Positions 34,980 to 47,599 of a stretch of 64,000 nucleotides of DNA are shown here, piece after piece. The stretch is from Trichostrongylus colubriformis. Lineage: Eukaryota > Nematoda > Chromadorea > Rhabditida > Trichostrongylidae. Each line of letters begins with the position of its first letter. The stretch's first letter is position 1. The stretch spans positions 27,739,426 to 27,803,425 of the forward strand of contig OZ022256.1 of assembly GCA_963978905.1 (NCBI GenBank), in the 5' to 3' direction. The translations under genes were made by a program, and so were the position numbers. The notes below the pieces were generated by a model. That model was given only the letters and a program-made list of their open reading frames with translations. It was not told the origin of the DNA and did no database searches.

Positions 34980-36300
34980 TTCACCCTAGGGCACAGTGGA
35001 AGCAGCACCCCACGCGATGCAAGAAATAGGCGTGTTACCCGACTCGATAAACCATAAAAGGCACTCCTCGTAAAGTGATGCTTGCCATCTACACTTCAAA
35101 CATCGATTTGGGTAACGAGCAAAGTGTTGAGTGTACGAATACTATATTTTGTGAAGACAAGAGCGAACCGAATGATATCATCTCCTTCTGAAGAAATTGA
35201 ACGCATACGGCTGGAAAACGTTTTCCATAGCAATTGTTCGAATGTGATTTATGTAATGTAGCATAAAGCGAGACCTCTTCCGTTAATCTTACGTTATTCA
35301 CAGGCGTCTGACATGTGCAGCTTCAGCGCTCAGGGTTTTCATAATGTGGAGACGCTTTTTTTGAACAAGCTCACTTCCAGATGAAGCTCAACCGCCAACA
35401 CTTTAGTTTCACGGGAGAAATATAGCCGAGAGGTCGCTGTTTCTCGGCATCCAGGTGTTCGGAGCAGAAGCTTAAATGAACATCAGGTTTTTTTTTTCAA
35501 ATTCCTTTTTTTCAGCATTTGAGGATTGAGCTAGTTATTGATCATATACTGATTTTCAGGACATCCACTAGGAGGAAATTTTGAGTTCTTCCACTTCTCA
35601 AAGCCTTGTACTCTACACCCTACTCATATTGGAAGGTACCTCTCATATTTCACTTACACGCATGTGGAGTTGATTTGATTATCGAAGTGCTACTTCTGTA
35701 AGGAGGAACAACTCACTGAGTCCGACGGACACATAGTTGATGGAAGTTGCGCACTGCGGATAATGCCTGAAGGACCCGAGTAATTGACAGGAGAGTTTTT
35801 ATTACCAAAGTGCATGTAGGTTCAAAGTCACCCTTAGAGTAGATGAATGTAATCAGAAGTGGGAAAACATACTTGAGAATGAAATGGAAAGTTGCAAAGA
35901 GATCATCTATCGCGTAAACAGCTCTGAGAACAGCTCTCGGATTTCATTTCGACCTCGTTTGGATGCTTTTGGTGGTACAGCTTCCGACGGCCGTGTAGCT
36001 GCGGATGGCAGGGTAAGGTTCACAGCTGATACCTAGCTTCCAAGCCGTCTGTATCACCCCCTTCAGTAACGCAGAAGGTGCAAAAGCACGTCCTCCATGG
36101 TAGGACGGAAGTTCCAAATACTTCTCAGGTTTCAGTGCGCTTTAGTTTTATCTTTCTCTATTGTTGCACTACTAAGTATCTCTCGCTCCACAATCTACAA
36201 TGGTCCAAAATAAACGCCGACGGTGTCTTTAACCGCAAAACTAAGCCCGGAGCTATTCTAGCCGTGGAAACTGACGACAGTTGCTTTCTTGAGCGTTTTG
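34980..36300. other. Intergenic between lip-1 and soc-2
   Basis: No conserved motif, splice-bounded exon or repeat family was recognised in this 1.3-kb stretch, apart from a degenerate AAAGGCACTCCTCGT at 35,060 resembling TTAA-family ends. Confidence 0.45.
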
Positions 36301-36321
36301 TCTGAAAGCAATATTAACAAA

Positions 36322-36327
36322 TTTATT
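36322..36327 (-). terminator. Candidate soc-2 polyadenylation signal
   Basis: AATAAA on the - strand lies about 370 bp after the soc-2 stop codon. It is the first canonical signal downstream of the stop; a variant signal nearer the stop cannot be excluded. Confidence 0.5.
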
Positions 36328-36696
36328 GAGAAAAAAAGAAACTGTATACACCTGGTAACCCAAACGATATATCACCCGTGATGAGGGCATAACACGGCAA
36401 TGTCTAACATCATATAAATGGGAATATATGGACAACATTTTGGAAGTGAATAAAAAACTTTACGGGGAGCATATAAAGTGATTCCAGAGGTTACTTTCTT
36501 AATATCGCAATGGCTATGATGACTGACGATGATGATGTACAAAGAATGATTATAAATGCCAACAAACGAACGGTTGCATCTTCGACTAGCAGCGCCAAGT
36601 ATCGCAAGGATTCAGCGCGATTACACAGTGTGAGAACAATACAATAATATCACATATCATCGAATAACAGTGCGCAAATCCATTTTGAGCCGGCTG

Positions 36697-39600
36697 TTAT
36701 TGCGTCAAAACGACGCCACGGTACGGACCTTGCATCTTCAAGTACTAAAAGTATAAAATCACATATCGTCTCTCATGAGGAAATTGAATGAATCATTGTT
36801 TTTAAATCAGCGTAATCACAAAACTCAGATTTCAGGAACACAATCAAATAATTTTTTCGGAATTGGTAAGGAGTGTTTCGGCAAGGTTAGGTACTTCTGG
36901 CACGCGTAATGAAGAAATGAAGACATCCAAAATACGGGCTCGAAAGTCCCATTTCGATGTTTAACGTTAGGACGGGACTTAGGAACGTCCAGCGTGCAGC
37001 ATACGAAGCAGCAAGGGGTGCCGTTTCCGGTTGGGTTCTATGAGGATTACCTCGTCCTAGGCCTCCAAAAATTGCATGACGACGCTGACTCGCACATATT
37101 TGCAAAATCTTGGCCCACGATACAAACCCCTCTTTTATCGAGATATTTCTGAGAAGACTGAGCAGTTGTCCAAATGTCTACTCGCACCAAGAATGTAAAC
37201 CACCAATCTGATTATCGCGTGGTGTGGCTTCAACTTGCCCAGGAAAGAGTTCATAGAATCCGCAAGCCACCCATGAAGCAACATGCACGCCGCCGCGTGC
37301 ATTGCAGTATTTACCTTCCATGAACTTATGACTAGCTAGCATTGTGAAAAATCAAATGATCAAAAATTTGACTGCCATATCCACATAGGGTTTAAAATAC
37401 ACTGAAATGAGGAACAGTCTCTTCGCGGAAACCCAAGAAAGAAGGAGGTAAGGCCGACTAATCCACTCTTTCAAACAAATCCACTCTGTGCAGTACAGTA
37501 TGAAAAATAGCTTTCAACACACCTAGTCACAGATTTTTAAAAGTCCGGGAGAAGAGAGGAATTAACTCTTCCAGCGTTCAAATTTTGTATGCAAGATTAA
37601 TTCGTGACGAGAATGGAGATGTCCTTTTCTCTTGACTGTGTTTTTGGCGAAATAAGACATGGGTTCCGCTTAATGCACACTCCAAGATTAATTATCACTT
37701 TGCTGATGATATGCGGAATCAACAGAGAACTTCAGGAAAAAGCACTTGCTGTCCTTGTACAGACCGAGACTGACGAAGAGAGACATTTACTCTTCAATAC
37801 TGCCCATTTGAAATGAGATAGGGGTAATTTATTTCCCTCACAGCAGCGCCGGCAAATCTCCCGGCCGTGCTCTTCCAATTGAGAGTTTCACGTGTTGTGT
37901 AAAACCCCCGATCACAAATCAAGTGGAGCCGACTGAGAAACAAGTTCGCTACAAGAGATTACGTGGGCATTTCAGCCTTTTTTCCTTCAAGCCCTGCCAT
38001 ATAAGGCCCGAGCTTTATGTTCAACAATCGACCACATTAATTCTCAAAATACCTTCGTAAAAATATCGACTATATCGTTTAATGGAGGATCGTGCGCGGT
38101 ACGACGACAAGGTCTAGAACGGCCGTAGAAAATGTCAGATTCGGAATAACTCTATCATCCCAACACATTGGCATGACACTCACAACCTATCAAGGCTCTA
38201 CATACCTCCCCACAACCCGCGAACACGACCTCAGCAAATGTCGCGTTATGAGCTACAGGCGCAGCCGTCCTTCTCTCTCTCTCGATTCAATATGTTGCTT
38301 GGTGCTTCCGAAATAAGCAAGAAAAGCTGATCTCCGAGCGGTGCAATGAGGTGGAACAATGAGGTTTTCATTCGCGTTAGTCATCCAGAGAACACACAGT
38401 TAAAGATTGTTGAACACGTTTCTGCTGAATACAACTGCGTCCAATTTCCACTCAACCTGTGGCTTGAGGCTGTAAAAGCCAAGAAGACTGAAGCGAGGTT
38501 CACCACTCAATCGAAATATCTGCTTTTTTCGAAGAATGTTTCCAGTACTGTGCCCACCTCTGGAAATTGCAAAACCTCATAGAAGCTGGAATGATCTCGT
38601 TAATCGAGTACGTGATTGGAAAAACAAGCTATCTGATCTCAAATTCTGAGATTCCTTATTATATATCCTCCTTCGGAAATACGCGCATTATCGAACTAAT
38701 TTTTGTTTCTGTTATTAGTAAGTCTAGTGGCAATTTCGCAAATAAACAGTCGGAGTAAAAATGCAAATATTTTCTAAGATGGCAGTACTAATAGGATTTA
38801 CCGATGAACTGGGCTTTTCTGCATATGCTACCATGTTCTCATGTGGTGATATCCCTGAAGAACGGTAGCAGTTCGAAGTGGTTGGGAGCGTATTGGAATA
38901 CTAGTAGATGAACCCACAGTGTTATAACAATTCCGAAGTAACTTCCCATACTCTGTGAGGCAACTACCTGGTACACTTCCAATTCTGTGGGCTGTTGCTA
39001 TCCTCTACTATTTGTTGTACACCGATTATGGAGGGACAGAACTTCAAAGACTGTGGTTAGAACAATGTGGGCGGTGAGGAAACCTTGAAGTTATTCATCC
39101 AAAAGAAAACTGAGAGTCTAAGAAGACCATATGTGGAAAGTCCTCGATGGAAAGATCGACTCGACCTTTAGAGGACACACAGGCTGACAGGCCGCCTCCA
39201 CAGGGCCCGCCTAATAGGGTCGACATTGCCGAACAATAGCTGAGGTGTAGGGTAACAAGAATGTTAGTGAGGTGATACTGTACGTATCGTATGATGCTGT
39301 ATCGATGAAATTGCGTGGTGCTTGACGTATCCGCTTTCATGATGAAAACGTCCACCAGTCAGTATCAAATACTGCAATGAATGATATAACAGAATTACCC
39401 CTACCACTGCTTTCAAAGAGACCGACCAACCGACCATCACCGAAAGGCAGACAAAAGGACCCACAAGACGGCTTATGAGATAGGCATTCCGTACCAACTT
39501 CGGTGGGAATAGATCCTCGTAAAAATGACAATCTAAAACCATCTTACCTGAATAACAAGACTGGGTCCTCCAGCCGTAATCTCTGGAGGAATTTGACTGA

Positions 39601-42600
39601 GCGGACAATTCTCGATAGACATTATCTCTAGCGAGGAACAGAGAGCAAGTTCAAATGGTAAATTGTGCAATGAAGGATTATCGTTCAGATATAGAGACTT
39701 CAAGCAGTCCAAATGCCCTGAAAGAAATAAATAAAAGAAATGACTGAGCACAACTTAAAACATGAGCCTTGAGACTCACCAATCTCCTCTGGTATAGAAG
39801 ATAATGAGTTTTCACCGACTCGTAAATCTTGAAGACTGGCCAAGTTGCCGATGGTGCGAGGTAAGCTGATAAGCTTGTTAGATTGGACCCATAACTTGGT
39901 TAACTGCAGAAGGAACCCTGCAATATTATTAACATAGCCATGGCTCCCCAATCTGAGCAAAAAGTTTTTCAGTGATAGCAATTCTCCAAAAGCGATTTTT
40001 ACAATGTCTATGAAATTCCCACCGATTTCACTAGGAATTGTTTCTAAATCATTCTCTTCCAAGTCGAGTTCACGCAACTTCTTCAGGTTTCCGATTTGTG
40101 CAGGCATCTTTTTGAGTTGGTTATTTGATAGAACGAGAATCTCTAAATTGACCTGCAAACAGCAAACCATTAGAAAAATTCGTATGATAATCATACCGCC
40201 GAATTATGAATTTAAAAGTACCAATTTCTCGATATCCTCCGGCAATACCTTTAGCTGATTTGTTGACAGATTCAGTTCCGTTATAGATGTCCAAGTTCCC
40301 ATATCTGAATCAAGATTCAGAGATTTGAACTAGCACCCTACTTACTGCAAATAAAAATACCCAGCGGTAGCGAAAGCAGTTCGTTTTCCTTCAAGTTCAA
40401 CTTGGTCAGTCCAGTAGCGCGGGAAAAGATTCCGATTGGGATTTTACTTATTCGGTTGTGCTCCATGTTGATTGTCTGAAAGGTAGAGAACATCTACAGA
40501 TTATTCAGCGTACAGGCTGCACTACTTAGAGCCGACTAATCAAGGAACTGAAATGTGAAACAATCAAAATCCATCTGAAAAAAAAACTGAGGTAAGACAC
40601 GATGGTGGCCACATGGCCGTATAAAAACAAACCTAACAAAAATTCTTAGAAGTTATAACAATGAGCACAAAAATCAACGGTAATGGTAAAAACAATGCCA
40701 ACGAGCGATTTTGTGATTTGCAAGAGATTCTCAAAACTCACAACAGCTGAGGCAAACTGCTGCGGTCCACCTTGTGGAAAACCTGACAGTTCATTGCGAG
40801 AGAGGTTCACCGTTCGCAGTTTCGGAAGACATGTTAACATGGCGTCCTGAAAAAAATTGCTCTATATAAAGCACAGAGAATCACCATCAATCAGTTCACT
40901 TCGAGCGCTCAAAGGACGTAGAATGCAAGTATCTGAGAAAAAAAAAAAAAAACGTCACGAAAACCAGTCCTATTTGGACCAAAGTTAGTCTTTTGCTCTG
41001 TCGACTACTGGTCATGAAAAAGAATGTATATTAGTAGGAAAACGCTAGCTCAAGCAGAAAGAAACTAACAGGTAATTGCTGTAGATGATTTCCTTCAATG
41101 ATGAACTCTTCCAGCTGAGTGCAGTTTTCAAGAGACGCTGGCAATGCCCGAAGCTTATTATACCTTAATAATACAAGAAGAGATCACTGACAAAATCTCA
41201 TCCATGACGATCGATTTTCACCAATTATGTCGATTTTCCTAATTTTCGAATCACGACCCACTACTTAACCATTATGGGACATCGGTCACGTCAAATCCAC
41301 TGCTCCCTCCCCCCCCCTATAGTCAATTTTTCGTTACCTTGTACTTCGCACCCACTGAGTGCATAACTATTTCCTCAATTTTCGCAAATGGCGCTCAAGT
41401 GATGGTATAGTACTACGGCGTATGATGTAATAACGAGCCGCCGCAAACACCTTAGAGCTTGCAATGGATCGCTTTTGAAAACCAGATCAATTATATCTTC
41501 TATACACTGGGGTACCTATGTCTCCATATAGTCCTCAGAGTATCCTCATAAGAATTCTTCGCAACAAATTGTTCAGAAATCTTCGCTGTAGGCATATTAT
41601 CGTAATGATGTCAAGATAATCTCACACTAGTAAAATAAAAGCAGTGAAGGATCAAGTGCTTTCAATTCTCTTAAATAAACTGATAGCAACAAATATTGTT
41701 AACGTTGCTAAAAATGATAATAAAACAAACAAATTAAAACAATTTTGTACCTAATGCCTAGCCGAACGAGATTCGTCAGTTTCCCCATCGTTTCTGGCAA
41801 TTCCGCTAGATCATTGTGTTGCAGATCGAGCTGAGTTAGGCTGATGCACAGTCCCAGCTCTGAAAAAAAAACACATGCACTATGTTACGAGAAAGCAAAA
41901 CCAGAGCCGAAAAAAACATCAGTCCTCCTTTGGTTAGTGATGGGAAGGGCAAACGTGGTATAGAAATCTTCAAGGAAGGTCTATTTTGGGTTATCGAGTA
42001 GCCCACAATTCTCTTACACCATTCTTTGCCTCACCTCCTGACAATGAGTTTATCTCTCTTTCCTTTACTTCTGCGATAGATCCTGCCTATAAGTCAACCG
42101 GTCACTTCCCACTCCAAACTTCTTGTTTTAAGTTATGAAGCCATTAATTTGCCTTTAACAAGTACCTGCTCTCCAGTACTGGGTCATTCCACAAGTGATA
42201 TAATTTTTTTCAAACAAACATTTTTGCTATAAAATTAATGTTTAGTTTCTTATGCAGGCTGGCGAAGAGGTGGGACCAGCCGACCAAATTTGGCCAAACC
42301 GGCAATCAATTAAAACACTATATTTCACTCTTAGAAAATCAACCAATCATATGTCCCGTACTCAGCCTTCACCTCTTCTGCAAGTTCCTTGCACCATTCT
42401 TTTTCTGAATTCCTTTTTTTCGAAAGCACTCACAATTATTCAGAATGAAATTTTTCCTTTCAAATCTCTGCTCAGCATTGCTTTTAAAACCATTCGGAGG
42501 TATCTTTTCTGCTCTATCGAGAATATGTTTCGTTTTTATTTTGATGTGATTTATATGGAATTTCAAAACTGTGTGACAGCGGCCCAGTTTACATAATTGC

Positions 42601-45493
42601 GCAAATTATTTTTTCAACAGAACTCAAGCAATCCGGTCATAACGTTTCACTACTATTTCAACTGATAGGTTGACAAAATTTCCTTGCCTTGGTTCGAAGA
42701 AATTTTTAGAGTCACCGAAGTGGGGCGGAAGAAATAAATGTGGAAAAAGAATGACGCGACTTTTTAAGCAACCAGTTGGTGGAACTTGCATAGGAAGTCG
42801 GGCTTGAGTACGGGACACATAATCGGTCAAATTGCCTAAACTAAAATATGGTGTTTTGATTAACCACCGGTTTGGTCAATTTTTGTCGTCTTAATCGGTC
42901 ACTCTGCCAGCCTGAAAATCGGCCCCATTACGACGTACACAGAAGTTGTAGAGCAGCAAATCTTTCCGAATGATAATGACATGCTGCAAAAACTTTTACC
43001 TATATAGCAAGAATTTCGTTTGGAAAAACGACACTACTAATTACCCACTAAATTCATGTTTGTGGGTAGCGGTGCTCTCACGTGAGCAAAAAAAGCAATC
43101 CTCGCTTGGGAGATGACTCGAGTGATGTCAACAAGTGATTGCCACGCAAAACAACATTACGGAGCATTATAAGGAGAGCCGCTGACATATGTTTACCCAT
43201 ATAAGAACGCTTAAGTTCTGAGTTTTGAATAACTTGAGAGTAGTGGAAATTCACGTCTCATCAAACGTTTCTATGGTTGTTTTGAAGAAAGAGGGGGTTC
43301 ACTATGAAACGAGTCATACGCACGAGTACACATTTAAGAATTAAAGCAGTCTGATGAGAGGAGGACTTAGTTGTCAGTCAGGTAAAGAAGAAACCCCTAC
43401 CTCCTCCGATAAGCCTTAAGTAAATCATACACTTAGGTCTGAAAACTGACAATATTGTGACAGTGCGAATATGAGCAGGTCACCCCTCCCAAACTACATT
43501 TGTACCGCGTTCTCTACGTCTTACATTCAATTAGGGAACGGAGGACAACTTACAATGAGTGGGTCACCCCGAACATCATCGATTTTTACTCACCAAGTAA
43601 GCGCATACGAATGAGAGATAATGCAATGTGAAAAAGCTTACCATCAGGCACCTTCGACAGGTGATTGTAGCTGAGAAGACAAACGACTAAAGAGTGGATT
43701 TTGCCGATAGATGCCGGTAGGCTATGGATCTTATTCTCACGCAAATCTATCATTTTGAGCCTTAAAAAAGGGATGCAAATCATGATATCATCAGTGTACT
43801 CAAGAATACAAAACATACTTAGACAATTTTCCAATATCCTCCCCGATCGACGTGATTCTATTATACCGCAACCATAGCGTTTCAAGAGAAGTAATCCGAT
43901 AAATTACGGACGGTATCTGTATAATACAATAGAAGAAGCAATGTTAAGAGACAAAAACATGTCCGATTTTTACCTCTGTAAGTTTGTTATGCCGTAGATC
44001 TAAGGTTTCCAACTGCGTAAGAGAAGCAAGAGAATCAGGTAAGGAGCAAAGGGCATTTTCGCTCAAGCCCAATTTCCGCAAAGAAACCTAGAACAAGCAG
44101 ATTCACATAATGTCGACCTCAAAAACTCAGGAAAGGTTCATTTTAGGAGCTTACCAGATTTCCCAATTCTGGCGGCAATTGGGTAAGTTTGTTTTTGTAC
44201 AAAAACAGCTCTGTCAGCTGTGTCAGATCCCTGATCGAGGACGGTATAGAAGTAATCTGAAATTTGCTAGCACAACTTCAGCAAATAAGATTCCTTAACG
44301 TATCTTAGGAACAACTACTCACATCATTGGAACTGAGATCAAGCCGAAGATCATTGTTGTCGCGACATCTTTGGAATTCACGATGGAGATCCTGGAAGAG
44401 ATTTTCTACTAAGTTCGAATGTAAGGGTGAATGACTTGATACTGCAGAAAGCACTTCCGAAATCAAATTAATCCATTTCCTTTTGTTGAATTTGCAGAGC
44501 ACCAAATTGAAACCGATTCACACGGTTAATTCATATTTGTTCCCATGCCCATCGAATCATGTTTGTTCCCGTACAAGCTCGGATATGTTGGCACGCATCG
44601 GAACAAAACAGCAGGACGACAGAGACAGAATATTTTGTAAATATATTTTTAGTTAAAAGACATATTGACTAAGTGTCAAGGATGTGGACCCTTTCAGATT
44701 CTAGGCTTCTCTTACACACGTTATAGTCGCAGCCACAAAGCCGATTTTTACATCGCCTCACTCAAGCCAACTTTGCAGACAGAGTCCACATTGATGATGC
44801 TATCACGTAGTTCATTATTTATTGATGTGAAAACAGCAAAAGAACCATGTGGAACTGCTCGTGTTACGAGGCTTGATAATCACGTTTTACTCATTTTTGG
44901 CCATCATTTTCTGTATCCGTAGGAAAGTTACTACAAATCTCCAGCAAGTTGGAAAGTGAAGGAATCCGCGATTTTTTGAAGTATGGTATCTCCACAGTTC
45001 ACAGATATAGGGAGTTCGAAAACCTACAGACAAGAGAGTTTTGAATTTAAAGTAGAAAATTAAAAAATCAACTAGTTATTCTTCAGAATTTGAAGGCGCT
45101 AAAAACATGCAAACGAATTTCCTGAGCAACAAATGAAGTTCCTGAAAAAGGTCACCATTTCACGGGAAAACCTGCATAAATGTGGAAGCGGGATATAGAA
45201 TGTTGAACATTGGGTTGAAAAAAGGGTAGAATAGTCGACATCATCGACCCAAAGAATATGTGAAAGTACCTTGTCACATTTCACCGCTACTGTTACGACT
45301 CTCTGTCGATTTTATAGTGCAAACTCCCTACCTTTTTAGGTTTTTCGTTGAACGTGGTGGAATTGGAGGTCTTCTCGTTTAGTGAATGACGTGTCTTGGA
45401 CCGGGCAAAATTGCTCAGACGCCCGATAACGCCAGGGCTCTTCGAGCGTGCACCCTCTTTGGTGGGTCGGAATTCGAAATCCTTTGTTTCCAT
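36697..45493 (-). CDS. soc-2: SOC-2/SUR-8 (SHOC2) leucine-rich-repeat Ras-RAF scaffold, 15 exons
   Basis: Exons, 5' to 3' on the - strand: 45,493-45,332; 44,391-44,323; 44,256-44,155; 44,087-43,974; 43,916-43,819; 43,760-43,642; 41,859-41,751; 41,163-41,070; 40,846-40,742; 40,475-40,361; 40,304-40,222; 40,152-40,023; 39,917-39,780; 39,717-39,548; 36,744-36,697. All borders are GT-AG, phases are consistent, and 1,656 nt give 551 residues (human SHOC2 has 582). After a charged N-terminal 54 residues comes [15 protein letters not shown], then an unbroken run of leucine-rich repeats with SHOC2-specific words: [81 protein letters not shown] and [13 protein letters not shown], ending [13 protein letters not shown]2 binds MRAS-GTP and PP1C, and the complex removes the inhibitory RAF phosphate; SUR-8 is a positive Ras-pathway factor in C. 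elegans. No clear RVxF PP1-docking motif is visible in the N-terminus as modelled, so more N-terminal sequence in an upstream exon is possible. Confidence 0.97.
36745..39547 (-). other. soc-2 last intron (2.8 kb)
   Basis: The intron separates the last leucine-rich repeat from the 15-residue C-terminal exon ([15 protein letters not shown]). The donor is GTAAGA and the acceptor ATACTTTTAG. It carries the repeat at 39,185-39,425; the remainder shows nothing I recognise. Confidence 0.8.
39185..39425. repeat. Dispersed repeat, copy paired with 5.2 kb
   Basis: Collinear with 5,166-5,395 (CTGAGGTGTAGGGTAACAAG, GGTGCTTGACGTATC, CCCCTACCACTGCT). It lies inside the last soc-2 intron. Confidence 0.6.
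39918..40022 (-). other. soc-2 intron 12: 105 nt, in frame and stop-free
   Basis: The intron is a multiple of three and reads through without a stop in the frame of the flanking exons; the continuous frame runs 40,194 to 39,700. The donor GTGGGA is weak. Splicing gives the SHOC2-like [11 protein letters not shown]; retention would add 35 residues between two repeats, including [16 protein letters not shown]. Confidence 0.8.
42180..43047. mobile_element. 0.9-kb element with TGGGTCATTCC ends, in soc-2 intron 6
   Basis: The left ~220 bp match the left end of 29,626-30,660 (TGGGTCATTCCACAAG, AGGCTGGCGAAGAGGTGGG, GCCAAACCGGCAATCA) and the right part is an inverted copy ending CGACACTACTA. The right terminus is decayed. 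It occupies about half of the 1.8-kb soc-2 intron 6 (41,860-43,641). Confidence 0.75.
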
Positions 45494-45500
45494 TCGTGCT

Positions 45501-45512
45501 CTGAGGCAAAGA
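45501..45512 (-). promoter_or_regulatory. Probable spliced-leader acceptor of soc-2
   Basis: On the - strand CTTTGCCTCAG ends seven bases before the ATG at 45,493. The frame stays open upstream of the ATG, so the site, not a stop codon, is what argues for this start. As for lip-1, an upstream cis-spliced exon is the alternative. Confidence 0.5.
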
Positions 45513-46220
45513 GCCAGCGCGTCTGGAAGTCGCGCTGAACCCACACACTTTCCGCTAACAAAAGCCAGGGTCGGTCGTGATTCAGGCGATGATCAAGGCA
45601 TTCAATACAATTGATTGTTCAATATGTCGATGATCGAGTTATGGCAGCAGTTCAACTCTAAAAACGGATCAATATGGATCGATAGTGACGTGATAATAAA
45701 CGGAAGCGAAGACAATGCGCAAAACAGGCAAAGACGGAGACGATATATGCGCAGCGAGTGATAGTTGAAAGTGGCAGGAGCGTAGGGTGGGGAGAGATGG
45801 GAAAGGAGAGCTCCTTCAGACCCTACCCGATTCCACGCACACTCTCCTTCTCTGTCTTGCATGTACTTGATTTCGCGTTAAAGAAAGAGATAGTGTCAGT
45901 GCCGAGTGATCGCTACTGAGAACACCACGCTGGGGTGGCTAGCTGATCATCTCACCCAAGGACAACCCCACAAGGAATTCAAGCCGATCCACTTTCATTA
46001 ATGCAATGCACCAAGGTACTGCTCGTGAACGGGAAATCATCGATTCGCCATCGCGGATGTCTTGGATTCAACTAGGGTTCTGTAAAGAGAAATCAGATGC
46101 AGTGTCTTCACACAATCCTAGTCTATAACCTTACCATCGCTTTCAACAGTACTATAGAGGCTAGTGCTATTTCAGTGGGGAAGGGCATTCATAGAACCCG
46201 CCGTTTCAGATATGATAAGC

Positions 46221-46634
46221 TTAAAGACACCGTTAGGGGTAAATTTGGCTAATTGGGTGATTACGAAAGTAGTGGTGCTCAGCAATAAAACAGTAGAAAA
46301 AGAACGACATAAAACGGCGAAAAAACCGAGAAATAGGAACCCGAAAATCCCCCTTCTCCCTCTTGTCCTCTGCGTCTCTAGCCGGAGTGGACTGAAGACA
46401 GGCCAGAGTCTGAACCAGCCGGCCATGATCTTTGTCCCGCCCCTCCACGGCGACTCCCCCGGTCGCATAACCGCATAACGACATGCAGAGCTACGGGGTC
46501 GCTGTAAAACCCCAACCCGCGCTTTTTCAATGCGATTTTCGCCACATATGGCCTCTTCTGAAGTAGAAGGTCCGTATTCGGAGAAGATGTACTCCCAGAT
46601 CTCAGTTTTCCCTTACCCCTAATGGTGCCTTTAA
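46221..46634. mobile_element. TTAA-flanked MITE, family 1 (upstream of soc-2)
   Basis: TTAAAGACACCGTTAGGGGT and, inverted, TTAAAGGCACCATTAGGGGT form the ends, with TTAA at both borders. Inverted full-length homologue of 2,356-2,756. It lies about 730 bp upstream of the soc-2 start. Confidence 0.8.
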
Positions 46635-47041
46635 TAATGAATCTGGGGACATGTTAGTAATCATGTAAAGGCATTTCAAAGCTCAGCAATTAAGCATAGG
46701 CACACTATTCTATAATATCCTCCTTACATAACATATTTGAGATAACATCCAATGGCTCACGGGAATTCAACTGTTCAACAAGCAAATTTAAAGGAACAGT
46801 TCATTCGAATAAAACCTTGCATCTGTTGATGAGGTCAAAACTAGCATTTCAGAGACGCAGAGTGGGGAGGGGGCCAGAAGTGCCGCATCCAGATTTTGAG
46901 AGGTGCAGCAAATATAGTTAGCGCAAGAAGTATAGATCCCCTCGTACCTCTTGCAGCTAGAGAAGTATCTGCAGGAACACGAAATGTCCTTTTTGAATTT
47001 GACATTTCATCACTTGTTGACTAACACGATGGATTTACAGC

Positions 47042-47177
47042 CCATTTCGGAGCCTTGATAGGGCGTGGCCTACGGACTTGTGAGAGTGTATCAAACTCTT
47101 CCACTCTTGCCACGCACCCTTACTCTCGCCACTCACCCATGTCCGTACGCCCCGCCCTATCAGGCGCTCCGAAATGG
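47042..47177. repeat. 136-bp palindromic element
   Basis: CCATTTCGGAGC is repeated, inverted, at the far end, with inner arms GATAGGGCG and TACGGAC. The core GGGTGAG...GAGAGTAAGG resembles the palindrome at 1,291-1,414. Confidence 0.7.
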
Positions 47178-47439
47178 AGTATAAATCCATATAGATGCAG
47201 TTGCACGAATAGTAGAAAAATCTGCACCATCCCATTATCGCTACTCCTTACACCACGATAAGGTAAAAAAAATGATTTTCGTCAAATCTTTTTGTTACAG
47301 GGGTTATTTGGGGTGATAATGGATGTTGATACTGCATCCGTTTTGACTCTTGCGATCACACAATACATATTAGTGCAGCTACGCACTTTCACCAAAAACG
47401 CTGGAACTTTTGCCTATGGGGGTTATTTCAGGCTCCGAC

Positions 47440-47557
47440 CACGAATTCTCCGTTTACTTTTGCTTTATGAGAGCTATTTCTCTCTTCTCTGCGCTCTAGC
47501 CATAGCGTTAGAGATGCAGAGCACAGTGCACTGGCCCTTCCCGACTCCAGTAGCACC
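47440..47557. repeat. Right-hand fragment of the 8-bp-TSD element
   Basis: CTCTAGCCATAGCGTTAGAG, GCACAGTGCACTGGCCCTTC and the terminal CTCCAGTAGCACC match the right end of 27,940-28,589 and the terminus of 54,798-55,193. The left part is missing. Confidence 0.65.
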
Positions 47558-47599
47558 ACTGCCTAATAGCATTAGATGAAAGAAGACAGCGAAGAATTG

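Noticed and set aside
44392..44505. Upstream extension of soc-2 exon 2 using the acceptor CTTTCTGCAG
   Set aside because: Its phase does not fit exon 1, whereas the acceptor CTCTTCCAG at 44,392 keeps phase 0 and matches the SHOC2 alignment.
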